A stretch of DNA of 46,979 nucleotides, taken from assembly GCA_019637975.1 (NCBI GenBank), contig JAHBUR010000034.1:1-46979 (forward strand). Reading direction: 5' to 3'. The stretch comes from Bacteroidota bacterium. GTDB lineage: Bacteria; Bacteroidota; Ignavibacteria; UBA10030; UBA6906. The position numbers were made by a program, and so were the translations under genes. The notes below the pieces were generated by a model. It was not told where the DNA came from and searched no databases. It worked only from the letters and a program-made list of their open reading frames with translations. The first letter of the stretch is position 1; every line of letters starts with the position of its first letter. Of the stretch, positions 1 to 7,471 are shown in pieces.

Positions 1-2
1 CC

Positions 3-221
3 GCGTGTGTTGAAAGCTGCCCGACGCAAGCCATTGTGTTCGGCGATCTTGCAGACGAGTCGAGTGAAGTGGCAAGGCTGGCTCGTGCAAGCAATACATT
101 CCGGTTTCTTGCGCGGCTCGGCTCGGAGCCGAAAGTGTACTATCACTCTGAAAGGCATTGGGTGCGTGCAATGGCCGGGAGGACTCTCTCACGCTTGCAG
201 AAGGAGGAAGTTCATGGATAA
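3..221 (+). CDS. 4Fe-4S ferredoxin-type subunit, C-terminal fragment
   Basis: Only the last 72 codons are present; the gene runs off the left edge. The visible part begins with ACVESCPTQAI, the end of a CxxxCP iron-sulfur cluster motif as found in DsrO/HmcB/HybA/NrfC-type periplasmic or membrane-associated ferredoxin subunits. It continues with a basic, Ser/Arg-rich tail (HSERHWVRAMAGRTLSRLQ). Its stop codon overlaps the start of the NrfD-like gene by 8 bases, so the two are translationally coupled. In known families such ferredoxin subunits pass electrons between a catalytic or cytochrome subunit and the NrfD quinone-interacting protein. The catalytic partner lies outside the window, so the complex (Hmc-, Dsr-, Hyb- or Nrf-like) cannot be named. 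The reading frame and cluster motif are seen directly; the role is inferred from the neighbour. Confidence 0.85.
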   Translation, partial: ACVESCPTQAIVFGDLADESSEVARLARASNTFRFLARLGSEPKVYYHSERHWVRAMAGRTLSRLQKEEVHG

Positions 222-1446
222 GCAACTCATTCCGAGAGGATTGCGTCGCACATCATTCAAGAGGTTTGTGACGTGGATTGCTCCGTGGACATTGCTGTTG
301 TGTGTGGGATTGTATGCCATCTACCTCTGTCTGTGGGAAGGCTTGCATCACACGAATATGGACAACCGATTTGCCTTCGGGCTGTGGATTTATCTCGACC
401 TTACTGTCATTGCCCTCGGCGCAGGGGCGTTCTTCACCGGCTTTCTGCTGTACATCCTGCGACGGCATGAACTCAAAGCGGTCATTAACAGCGCTGTCGT
501 GTTGGGATTCATCTGTTATAGCGGCGCCGTTGCCGTACTCGCCGTGGATGTCGGTCAGCCGTTGCGGGCGTGGTTTACGTTCTGGCATCCGAACACGCAC
601 TCAATGCTCACCGAAGTCACGTTCTGCCTGACGGCATATCTTACAGTGCTCGCAATCGAGTATCTGCCTGTCGTCCTGAAAAACAGAAAACTGCGGCAAA
701 TACCCCGCTTTCTTGTATTTGAGTTTGAGTTGCACAAAGTCATGCCCGTGCTCGCCGGAGTCGGGACGTTTCTCTCGTTCTTCCATCAAGGATCGTTGGG
801 AGGATTATACGGTGTGTTGCGCGGCAGGCCGTTCGCGTTCAGGGAAGAACTCGGCATCTTCCCCTCAACCTTCTTTCTCTTCATCATTTCCGCAGTGGCG
901 GCGGGTCCCGCTTTCGTGATGGTGACAACGTGGCTCGTGCAGAAGATTTCACGCAAACAGTTGGTGAAACCCGAAGTGTTCAAGCTTCTCGGCAAAATCT
1001 CCGGCATCATGCTGATCGTGTATGTGCTGCTGAAAACAGTCGACACACTTGTGTGGATCAACAGCACATCCCCTGCAGCGGGATTTCCCGCCTTTGAATA
1101 CTATGCAAGGAAATCCTTCGGCACGTGGATTTTGTTTTCGGAAGTCATTCTGCTCGGACTCATCCCCGCGCTACTTCTGTTAAGCAGGAAGATGAGAGAG
1201 AAGTCCGGATTGCTCGTCCTCGCGGCATTCCTGACCTGTTGCGGCGTCATGCTCAACCGATTTGTCATGACGATTCAGACGCTTGCATTGCCGACACTGC
1301 CGTTCGACGAATTCCTGTCGTACGTTCCGAGTTGGCAGGAAGTCGCGACATTCGGCGCCGTGATAGCGTACGGCGTGCTGCTGTATTCATTCACGTTCAG
1401 ATATACGACGCTGTTCCCGGAAGAACGGGAAATCATTCAATCGTAA
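214..1446 (+). CDS. NrfD/HybB-type polytopic membrane subunit of a quinone-linked redox complex
   Basis: A 410-residue, very hydrophobic protein with about ten predicted membrane helices. The first helix is near residues 17-40 (WIAPWTLLLCVGLYAIYLCL) and the last near 370-390. The layout and the conserved Arg/His/Glu in loops (for example RPFAFREELGIFP) fit the NrfD/PsrC/HybB family, which exchanges electrons with the menaquinone pool and has no cofactor of its own. I chose the ATG at 214 because AAGGAGG at 201-207 is a near-perfect ribosome binding site; an open frame continues upstream but overlaps the ferredoxin gene. It lies between the ferredoxin fragment and the GcvH-like gene in one operon. 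HybB, HmcC, DsrP and related subgroups cannot be separated by eye. Confidence 0.88.
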   Translation: MDKQLIPRGLRRTSFKRFVTWIAPWTLLLCVGLYAIYLCLWEGLHHTNMDNRFAFGLWIYLDLTVIALGAGAFFTGFLLYILRRHELKAVINSAVVLGFICYSGAVAVLAVDVGQPLRAWFTFWHPNTHSMLTEVTFCLTAYLTVLAIEYLPVVLKNRKLRQIPRFLVFEFELHKVMPVLAGVGTFLSFFHQGSLGGLYGVLRGRPFAFREELGIFPSTFFLFIISAVAAGPAFVMVTTWLVQKISRKQLVKPEVFKLLGKISGIMLIVYVLLKTVDTLVWINSTSPAAGFPAFEYYARKSFGTWILFSEVILLGLIPALLLLSRKMREKSGLLVLAAFLTCCGVMLNRFVMTIQTLALPTLPFDEFLSYVPSWQEVATFGAVIAYGVLLYSFTFRYTTLFPEEREIIQS

Positions 1447-1459
1447 AAGGAGAAGCCTC

Positions 1460-2293
1460 ATGTTTCCGTGGGTTTATGAATTTCAATGGAGTGCCGCACA
1501 TATCATTTTTCTTTTCGCGTTCTTTAGCGTGGCGGTTGTCATTCTCTCGGCAGTGACAATTGCTGCGATGCGTGCCTATACGCATTTCAAACATCGCAGG
1601 GAAGAGAAGATTATGTGGGAAGCTGATTTCAAGGATCTGCCGAAACTGGCGCGAGTCTGCCGCCATGAGCTCACGGGAGAAGTCAAACACAGAACCTGCG
1701 ACAACATGTTCGAATGCGGCTCATGCGATGTGCACCCGACTTTTCTTGCGCGACACAACCCCGACTTGTCGGAAACGAACGTCGAGCCGACGGTGTTTGG
1801 ATTCAACATGCCACCTCACAGGCGTTACCACCGCGGGCATACGTGGGTAGAAAATGAAGGGAATGGCTTCTACAAGGTCGGCCTGGATGATTTCGCCTCG
1901 CGCATGATAGGAAATCCGGACGTTGTAGAACTGCCAAAACCGGGCGAGCAGTTGCAGACGAACGGCACCGGCTGGCTCATGAAGAAGCAGGATGCCACGT
2001 TGCGCATTCTCTCGCCGATTGACGGTGAAGTAATTGAACGCGGCAGCCCCGATAAGGGATGGTTCCTGAGACTAAAGGGTGAAGAAACCGAGCAAGCAAC
2101 AAGTCACCTGCTGAGACGTGAAGAAATCCGTCCCTGGATACTGCGCGAACTCGAACGTCTGCAACGCTCGCTTGCCACCGGCGGACTCGGTATGACACTC
2201 GCCGATGGCGGTGAACTGATGCCCGACATATGGAAACAGGCCCCCGATGTTGATTGGGATGGGGTGTGGGGCGAAATGTTCCTGCAGGGATAA
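1460..2293 (+). CDS. Membrane-anchored GcvH-like (lipoyl-domain) protein with Cys cluster
   Basis: A 277-residue protein. Residues about 12-37 form one membrane helix (IIFLFAFFSVAVVILSAVTI). A Cys cluster follows (CRHELTGEVKHRTCDN, then CGSCDVHP). The second half resembles the glycine cleavage H protein: HTWVENEGNGFYKVGLDDFA, ELPKPGEQLQTNG and ILSPIDGEVIERG correspond to conserved GcvH segments. Upstream AAGGAG at 1448-1453 supports the start. The classical GcvH lipoyl lysine (ESVKA) is not at the expected place: the aligned segment reads MKKQDA, with lysines two to three residues early, so lipoylation is uncertain. Similar proteins are known beside Hmc/HybB-type membrane redox complexes, so a role in that complex is more likely than glycine cleavage; no gcvT or gcvP is present. 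The function is inferred. Confidence 0.8.
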   Translation: MFPWVYEFQWSAAHIIFLFAFFSVAVVILSAVTIAAMRAYTHFKHRREEKIMWEADFKDLPKLARVCRHELTGEVKHRTCDNMFECGSCDVHPTFLARHNPDLSETNVEPTVFGFNMPPHRRYHRGHTWVENEGNGFYKVGLDDFASRMIGNPDVVELPKPGEQLQTNGTGWLMKKQDATLRILSPIDGEVIERGSPDKGWFLRLKGEETEQATSHLLRREEIRPWILRELERLQRSLATGGLGMTLADGGELMPDIWKQAPDVDWDGVWGEMFLQG

Positions 2294-2411
2294 TTCTCGT
2301 TTGTCACACAAAAGAAGGGAGTCGAAGAACCGCGTGACTTTCAAGTGGGTTTGTCATCGTCGGATGCTTTGATTCCCTTCTGTTATCATGTACCGAAGTG
2401 TTCACCGTTAA

Positions 2412-4424
2412 CTACCGTACGACACTCATTTTCTTCACTGTAACGTTCTCTCCCGTGTTGAGCCTGTAGAAGTACACGCCGCTGGGGACTGTCAGCCCGT
2501 TTTTGTCGCGACCGTCCCATAACACTTCATGTCTGCCTGACGGGAGATTCTCCTCAACCAGTGTCCTAACTTCCTGGCCCAGCGTATTGAACACGCGGAG
2601 CGTTACATGCCCTCGGTCCGGGATCTCGAACACAATTCTTGTCTGCGGATTAAGTGGATTCGGATAATTCTGATCCAGCATGAATGACAACGGGCTTCTT
2701 TCCTCCACTGTCGTGACGAGATCAACCCTGACGCTTTCGAAGTAGTGTGTTCGGCCGTCAAGATCAATTTGTTTCAGGCGATAGAACCACGTCCCTCGCT
2801 GAGTTGATTGATCGGTGAATCGGTAGAATCGCGGCTCGAGCGTCGTCCCGTGACCCGGGGTGAAGCTGTTTGGAATCGTGAAGAAGTTCGTTGGGGTATC
2901 CGGTGACTTCTGAATCTCAAAACCGTAGTTATTCGTCTCCGAGAGCGTTGTCCATTCCAGGCGAACAACTCCCGGCTCAATGACGCCGGCAGAGAAACTG
3001 CCGAGTTGGACGGGAACGGGATTGTGATTCAGCAAAGCCACAAGCCGGAGGTCGAAGCCAAGATCGTTGCTGGCAATATCGTACTGATGTACTTCCACCG
3101 CCAGTACGTTTCTTCCTGCAACCAACACTGAAGGGTTAATGGAAGCTGTGTAAAATATGTTTTCATCGTCACCGCTGACAAGGCCAACGGCAAGTGTGGA
3201 ATGCGCTATTGTTCCGGCCGGCATATTCGTGCGGAATACTTCCGTGCCGTTCAGATATACAACGGCGCCATCATCTCTCAACACATCAACCACCAAATCG
3301 AGAACCACGGATGGATCGGAAATGTCGAAGGCATGGCGGAAGTATGTAGTGATGTGACGGTTGCCCGGTGGGCCTGCGTTAATTTCGGTAATTTCTCCGT
3401 CGTCACCGAAACCGAGCCGCGCCGGCCCGGACGCCCACGATGTATCGTTGAATTCCGGCATTCGCCACGCCGTACCCTGATCGGAGTTGTCATCAAGATA
3501 CTTCCACACTGATCCGACAGGAAGTAAAGCAATCTCGTTTGCTCTGATTCGATAACGATCGACGAGAGTACCTCCACCCTCAACGGAGTGGAATTCAAAC
3601 ACCATGCTATCCTGGTCTGCTGTGATCAGCATGGCTCCGTGATTGGCATTGTAGCGAACCATGCTGCCTACAATCGGGTTGCTGATAAACTCCTTCAACT
3701 GTCGCCCGCCGCTTCCATTCACGAAATACGGGAAGTCGGGGTAAACGATACGTTCGTAATGATGCTCATGCCCGGCGAGTACCACATGTGCACCCCACTC
3801 TTTGAACGGCCAGCGAAGCCTGACATCTGCGGGTCGGACCGATGATGTGTACGGGGGATGATGGAAGAACACGACTTTCCATTGCGCGGCGGATGTTGTC
3901 AGTTCTTGTTGGAGCCAGAGCGCCTGCATCGAAGTACTCGTAATCCCGTCCGGTTCGGCGCTGTCGCTGTCAACGGCAAAAAAATGTACAGGTCCCTTCA
4001 CAAAACTGTAGTATCGCTCATTGCCGGGTAACTCGAAGTAGTTGTACCAACCTTCAATACCAGCACGCCAATCGTGATTTCCTAACGTGGGGAAAAATCT
4101 GTTTTCCGGCGAGCCCGGCGCGTACATACTGGGACTTCCCTGCGGATAACGGATATACTGACCGTAAAACCGCCCCACTTCGTTGTCCCAAATAACAATG
4201 CTCGTGTCGTTATCCACATAGTTGTTATCGCCTACCGTGATAATGAAATCCGGATTCCAGCTTGAAATCATGTCGGCAACTGCTTGCACACTGGAATCCG
4301 ACGGAAAATCTCCAACTGCGGCAAACCGGATTGAGTGTTGGCCCTGAGCCGCGGACGACACCAACGGGATCGCGGCAAAGATCAGGAGTCTCCAAAGTCT
4401 AACGAAGCGCGTATTTCTTTTCAT
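2412..4424 (-). CDS. Secreted calcineurin-like metallophosphoesterase with T9SS sorting domain
   Basis: About 670 residues. An N-terminal signal peptide (MKRNTRFVRLWRLL, hydrophobic core, then SSAAQGQ) is followed by a metallophosphoesterase domain at roughly residues 30-300 with the motif series AVGDF, VGDNNY, GNHDW, FFHHPPY and VLAGHEHHYER, which supply the two-metal ligands. A galactose-binding-like beta domain follows (about 310-470), then a fibronectin-like segment. The C-terminal T9SS sorting domain carries LDQNYPNPLNPQTRIVF and SGVYFYRLNTG and ends KKMSVVR. The protein should be exported by Sec and then released or anchored at the surface by type IX secretion. The closest known activity type is purple-acid-phosphatase-like or nucleotide phosphodiesterase; the substrate is unknown. 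A GTG at 4436 in the same frame is a possible earlier start; the ATG at 4424 gives a standard signal peptide. Single gene, convergent with the upstream operon. Confidence 0.88.
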   Translation of the reverse strand: MKRNTRFVRLWRLLIFAAIPLVSSAAQGQHSIRFAAVGDFPSDSSVQAVADMISSWNPDFIITVGDNNYVDNDTSIVIWDNEVGRFYGQYIRYPQGSPSMYAPGSPENRFFPTLGNHDWRAGIEGWYNYFELPGNERYYSFVKGPVHFFAVDSDSAEPDGITSTSMQALWLQQELTTSAAQWKVVFFHHPPYTSSVRPADVRLRWPFKEWGAHVVLAGHEHHYERIVYPDFPYFVNGSGGRQLKEFISNPIVGSMVRYNANHGAMLITADQDSMVFEFHSVEGGGTLVDRYRIRANEIALLPVGSVWKYLDDNSDQGTAWRMPEFNDTSWASGPARLGFGDDGEITEINAGPPGNRHITTYFRHAFDISDPSVVLDLVVDVLRDDGAVVYLNGTEVFRTNMPAGTIAHSTLAVGLVSGDDENIFYTASINPSVLVAGRNVLAVEVHQYDIASNDLGFDLRLVALLNHNPVPVQLGSFSAGVIEPGVVRLEWTTLSETNNYGFEIQKSPDTPTNFFTIPNSFTPGHGTTLEPRFYRFTDQSTQRGTWFYRLKQIDLDGRTHYFESVRVDLVTTVEERSPLSFMLDQNYPNPLNPQTRIVFEIPDRGHVTLRVFNTLGQEVRTLVEENLPSGRHEVLWDGRDKNGLTVPSGVYFYRLNTGENVTVKKMSVVR

Positions 4425-4592
4425 AGAATCATACACCAGGTGATTACTTCAGCAGGAAAGTCGAGGGAATCGTGACCATCAAAAGATAATTTGTTCGGCT
4501 CGATAATTCAACTCGGCAATTGGAGTTCCCTGCCCGGTGACAGGTGACTAGGACCTTCACCGCGCACTGATGTTGACGGGTGTTTGCTTACA

Positions 4593-5501
4593 ATGAAGAA
4601 CCTGAGTATTTTTCGTAACACAAGTCACACTGATGCGATTTCCCGGACGAATTCTCCGTGCAACGTAATGTGCAAACCCGTCATCCCATTCGATCCTGAA
4701 AGCAGCAAGCTGGCCAGCATATATGATGAACTGCCACTCTGGTCGGCACCATTCGGCATCTTGCTGCTCAACCGTATCAGATACAGACAGGCAATGACGG
4801 TCCTTGATGTCGGTTGCGGGACAGGATTCCCAATGCTCGAGCTTGCACAGCGCCTGGGAGATTCCTGCAAGATTGTTGGTATTGATCCCTGGCCTGCCGG
4901 AATCGAACGCGCCCGCACGAAGGCATCGGCAATGGGCATCACAAATGTCGAGTTTGTCGAGGGGAAGGCTGAACAATTGCCTTTCACCGACAGATTCTTC
5001 GATCTCATTGTTTCAAACAACGGCATTAACAACGTCGAGGATGAAGTTCGGGCGCTGGCGGAGTGTTTTCGGATTAGTAAAGCAGGGGGGCAATTCGTTC
5101 TTACAGTCAACCTTCCGGAAACAATGGAGGAGTTCTACAATGTTTACAGAACACTATTGCGAAAGGCGGGAAGAGACGATCTGCTGGAACGCCTCACTCA
5201 GCATATCTTCATGAAAAGAAAGCCTCTGACGACAACTTTGCAGCGCTTATCTCATGCCGGATTCGTGATTGAAGACGTCAAAGAAGATCTCTTCACAATG
5301 CAATTCCTTGACGGAACTTCTCTCTTCAACCACTATTTTATGAGGCTTGCGTTTGTTCAGCCGTGGCAAGACATAGTGAAACACGATGCGCCGTCCGTTT
5401 ATGAACGCCTTCAGCACAATCTCAATCAGTTGGCGTTACAGAACGGCGGATTGAAACTGACTATCCCGTTTGCTTGCATTAGCTGCCGGCGCGCAGCATG
5501 A
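4593..5501 (+). CDS. Class I SAM-dependent methyltransferase
   Basis: A Rossmann-fold methyltransferase of about 300 residues. Motif I is VLDVGCGTGFPMLELA, the acidic end of strand 2 is IVGIDPW, and motif IV is FDLIVSNNGINNV. The UbiE/Methyltransf_11 layout is clear. The substrate cannot be told: the family methylates quinones, arsenite, lipids and small molecules. The start is uncertain. TTG at 4584, ATG at 4593 and ATG at 4668 are all in frame, none has a strong ribosome binding site, and homologous methyltransferases usually begin just before the FDPESSKLASIYDELP segment, which favours 4668. It stands alone between the divergent phosphatase gene and the convergent response regulator gene, 27 bases from the latter's stop. 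Confidence 0.82.
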   Translation: MKNLSIFRNTSHTDAISRTNSPCNVMCKPVIPFDPESSKLASIYDELPLWSAPFGILLLNRIRYRQAMTVLDVGCGTGFPMLELAQRLGDSCKIVGIDPWPAGIERARTKASAMGITNVEFVEGKAEQLPFTDRFFDLIVSNNGINNVEDEVRALAECFRISKAGGQFVLTVNLPETMEEFYNVYRTLLRKAGRDDLLERLTQHIFMKRKPLTTTLQRLSHAGFVIEDVKEDLFTMQFLDGTSLFNHYFMRLAFVQPWQDIVKHDAPSVYERLQHNLNQLALQNGGLKLTIPFACISCRRAA

Positions 5502-5528
5502 CCTTTGGCCTGTGTCCTTCGTCTGGCG

Positions 5529-6899
5529 TTATTCCCTCGGCAGTTTGTACCTCTTGATCTTATCATACAATGTTGAGCGGTCAATACCGAGGATCAAAGC
5601 CGCTTCCTTGATGTTGCCATGCGTCCGATGCAATGTGGCTCCAATAATCCGGCTCTCAGCCTCTTCCAGAGTCATGTTCATCGGAACAGACCAGTTCTTC
5701 TTTTCGGGATTGTGATTACCGTTGTTGTTGAGAAATGCAAAATCTTCTTCTGTTAGCATCCGTGCCTTGCAGGTAACTATCGCCCGCTCAATGGCGTTCT
5801 CCAACTCACGCACATTGCCGGGCCAATCCTGGTTCATCAGAATTTTCAAGCCGCCTTCACCAATGTCGCGTATGTCCTTTCCCAGTTCGTGGGAAATCCG
5901 TTCAACAAAATGATGCGCAAGCAACGGAATATCTTCACGCCGTTCACGCAGCGGCGGAATATGAATGTTGATGACATTGAGCCTGTAGAACAAGTCATCA
6001 CGAAATCGTCCATCACGAACAGCCTGATCGAGATCGTTGTTCGTTGCTGCAATGACGCGAACGTCCACTTCGATCTCCTCCATGCCGCCTACACGGTAGA
6101 ACTTCCGCTCCTGCAGAACACGCAGCAAATCCATCTGCAGCTTTGTGGAGATGTCGCCGATTTCGTCAAGAAAAATCGTTCCTCCATCCGCCATTTCGAA
6201 CTTTCCCCTTCGCTGCGACGTTGCTCCGGTAAATGAGCCTTTCTCATGTCCGAACAGTTCGGATTCAAGCAGCGTTTCGGCAAGCGCGGCGCAAGAAACA
6301 CCGATAAACGGTTCCCGGGCGCGATCACCCGAAAAGTGAATCGCCCGCGCGATCAACTCCTTTCCTGTTCCGCTTTCGCCCTGTATCAGAACGGTGCTGC
6401 GGAGGCTCGCAACATCTTTCACCAGTTCAAAAATAGCCATCATCTTCGGGCTTTTGCTGATGATGTCATGAAAACTGTATTGTCGTGTGAGTTTCTTTCG
6501 GAGAATCGTGTTCTCGCGCTGCAAGTTTTTCACTTTGATAATGCGTCCGACGAGCAACGAAATCTCCTCAGGGTTGCAGGGCTTCACGATGTATTCCTGA
6601 GCCCCCTCCTTCATTGCTGTGATTGCCGTGTCAACCGTGGCGTACGCGGTAACGATGATGATGGATGCTTCATAGTGAATCTTGCGTATCTCCATCATCG
6701 TCTCTATACCGTCAATACCGCCGGGCATTTTCAAGTCAATGAAGTAAATAGCGTACTCTTGTTTGCGTGCCGACGCTATCGCCTCACTGCCCGATACCGC
6801 GGTATCAACGCAGTAGCCGTCTTCGCGCAACCACGCTGCAAGGGATTCACGCATCACTTCTTCATCATCTACAACCATTATATGCCAATGAGTTTTCAT
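5529..6899 (-). CDS. NtrC-family sigma-54-dependent response regulator
   Basis: 456 residues with three domains in the standard order. The receiver domain (1-120) has the acidic pair D11/D12, phospho-acceptor D55 (IYFIDLKMPG) and a conserved Lys in IVKPCNP. The AAA+ domain (about 140-380) has Walker A GESGTGKE, the sigma-54 contact loop GSFTGA (the common Ser variant of GAFTGA), Walker B GGTIFLDEIGD and the R-finger region. The C-terminal Fis-type helix-turn-helix is NIKEAALILGIDRSTLYDKI. It should activate sigma-54 promoters when phosphorylated. It is the last gene of a kinase-archaemetzincin-regulator operon; its ATG overlaps the stop of the archaemetzincin gene by 4 bases, indicating coupled translation and pairing with the kinase at 7468-9102. 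Its target genes are unknown. Confidence 0.95.
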   Translation of the reverse strand: MKTHWHIMVVDDEEVMRESLAAWLREDGYCVDTAVSGSEAIASARKQEYAIYFIDLKMPGGIDGIETMMEIRKIHYEASIIIVTAYATVDTAITAMKEGAQEYIVKPCNPEEISLLVGRIIKVKNLQRENTILRKKLTRQYSFHDIISKSPKMMAIFELVKDVASLRSTVLIQGESGTGKELIARAIHFSGDRAREPFIGVSCAALAETLLESELFGHEKGSFTGATSQRRGKFEMADGGTIFLDEIGDISTKLQMDLLRVLQERKFYRVGGMEEIEVDVRVIAATNNDLDQAVRDGRFRDDLFYRLNVINIHIPPLRERREDIPLLAHHFVERISHELGKDIRDIGEGGLKILMNQDWPGNVRELENAIERAIVTCKARMLTEEDFAFLNNNGNHNPEKKNWSVPMNMTLEEAESRIIGATLHRTHGNIKEAALILGIDRSTLYDKIKRYKLPRE

Positions 6900-7471
6900 T
6901 TCCTCACCTCTGCACCCGGTTTAATCCGTGAGCGAATATGGTTAGTGTTTTCTTCGAATATGATTGAACAATTCCTGCATAAATCCTCCCCTTTCACATC
7001 CACCTGCCGGACGTTGTTGGAGAGGGACATCGGGCAGGTTGAATCCGCACAATGTGTCAGCCCGAACGTGTGTCCGACTTCGTGTATGGCTTCCTTGACG
7101 GAACGCGAAATCAACACAGGTCGACTTGGCGGCAATCCGTAGAACTCCTGACGAAGTCGTGCAAGCGAAATTACCGCTGCCACTCCGTTCAGTTGTGCCT
7201 GCCCGAACACAAAACTCAACATGGGAATGAACAGATCCTTTTCTGTAACCCCGACCAATCGTACGTCCCCCTGCGACACGTAACCGAGCAAGTCCCGCAA
7301 AATGAGAACAGAACTGTACTGCCCGCGTTGCGCATCGTATGCACCTGCAGGCTCCGGCCTGGCGTCCGCTCGTCGCACATCGAACCCGAACGCTTGCCAC
7401 AAGCCCGCTTCGATGGCGGAGAGTGATTCTTCATCAACCTCGCCCAGCGCGACTATGGAAATCGCTTTCAT
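6896..7471 (-). CDS. amzA: Archaemetzincin zinc metalloprotease
   Basis: 191 residues, the usual length of the family. The metzincin zinc site HEVGHTFGLTH lies at residues 130-140 (H130, H134 and H140 bind zinc; E131 is the catalytic base). It is followed by C141, C146, M148 and the pair C165/C168. This matches the archaemetzincin signature HExxHxxGxxxCxxxxCxM...CxxC, whose cysteines bind a second, structural zinc. No signal peptide is visible, so it should act in the cytoplasm. The biological substrate of archaemetzincins is not known to me. The gene overlaps its neighbours on both sides by 4 bases (ATGA), between a sensor kinase and its response regulator. This implies shared expression and possibly a role in that signalling pathway, for example regulated proteolysis. 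The family call is firm; the role is open. Confidence 0.95.
   Translation of the reverse strand: MKAISIVALGEVDEESLSAIEAGLWQAFGFDVRRADARPEPAGAYDAQRGQYSSVLILRDLLGYVSQGDVRLVGVTEKDLFIPMLSFVFGQAQLNGVAAVISLARLRQEFYGLPPSRPVLISRSVKEAIHEVGHTFGLTHCADSTCPMSLSNNVRQVDVKGEDLCRNCSIIFEENTNHIRSRIKPGAEVRK

Noticed and set aside
2313-2381. Inverted repeat AGAAGGGAGTC / GATTCCCTTCT between the convergent GcvH-like and phosphatase genes
   Set aside because: One mismatch and a 47-base loop with no T-run; too weak to call a terminator.
6246-7142. A 298-codon plus-strand open frame opposite the response regulator and archaemetzincin genes
   Set aside because: It lies antisense to two genes with unmistakable motifs and resembles no family; it arises from codon bias of the opposite strand.
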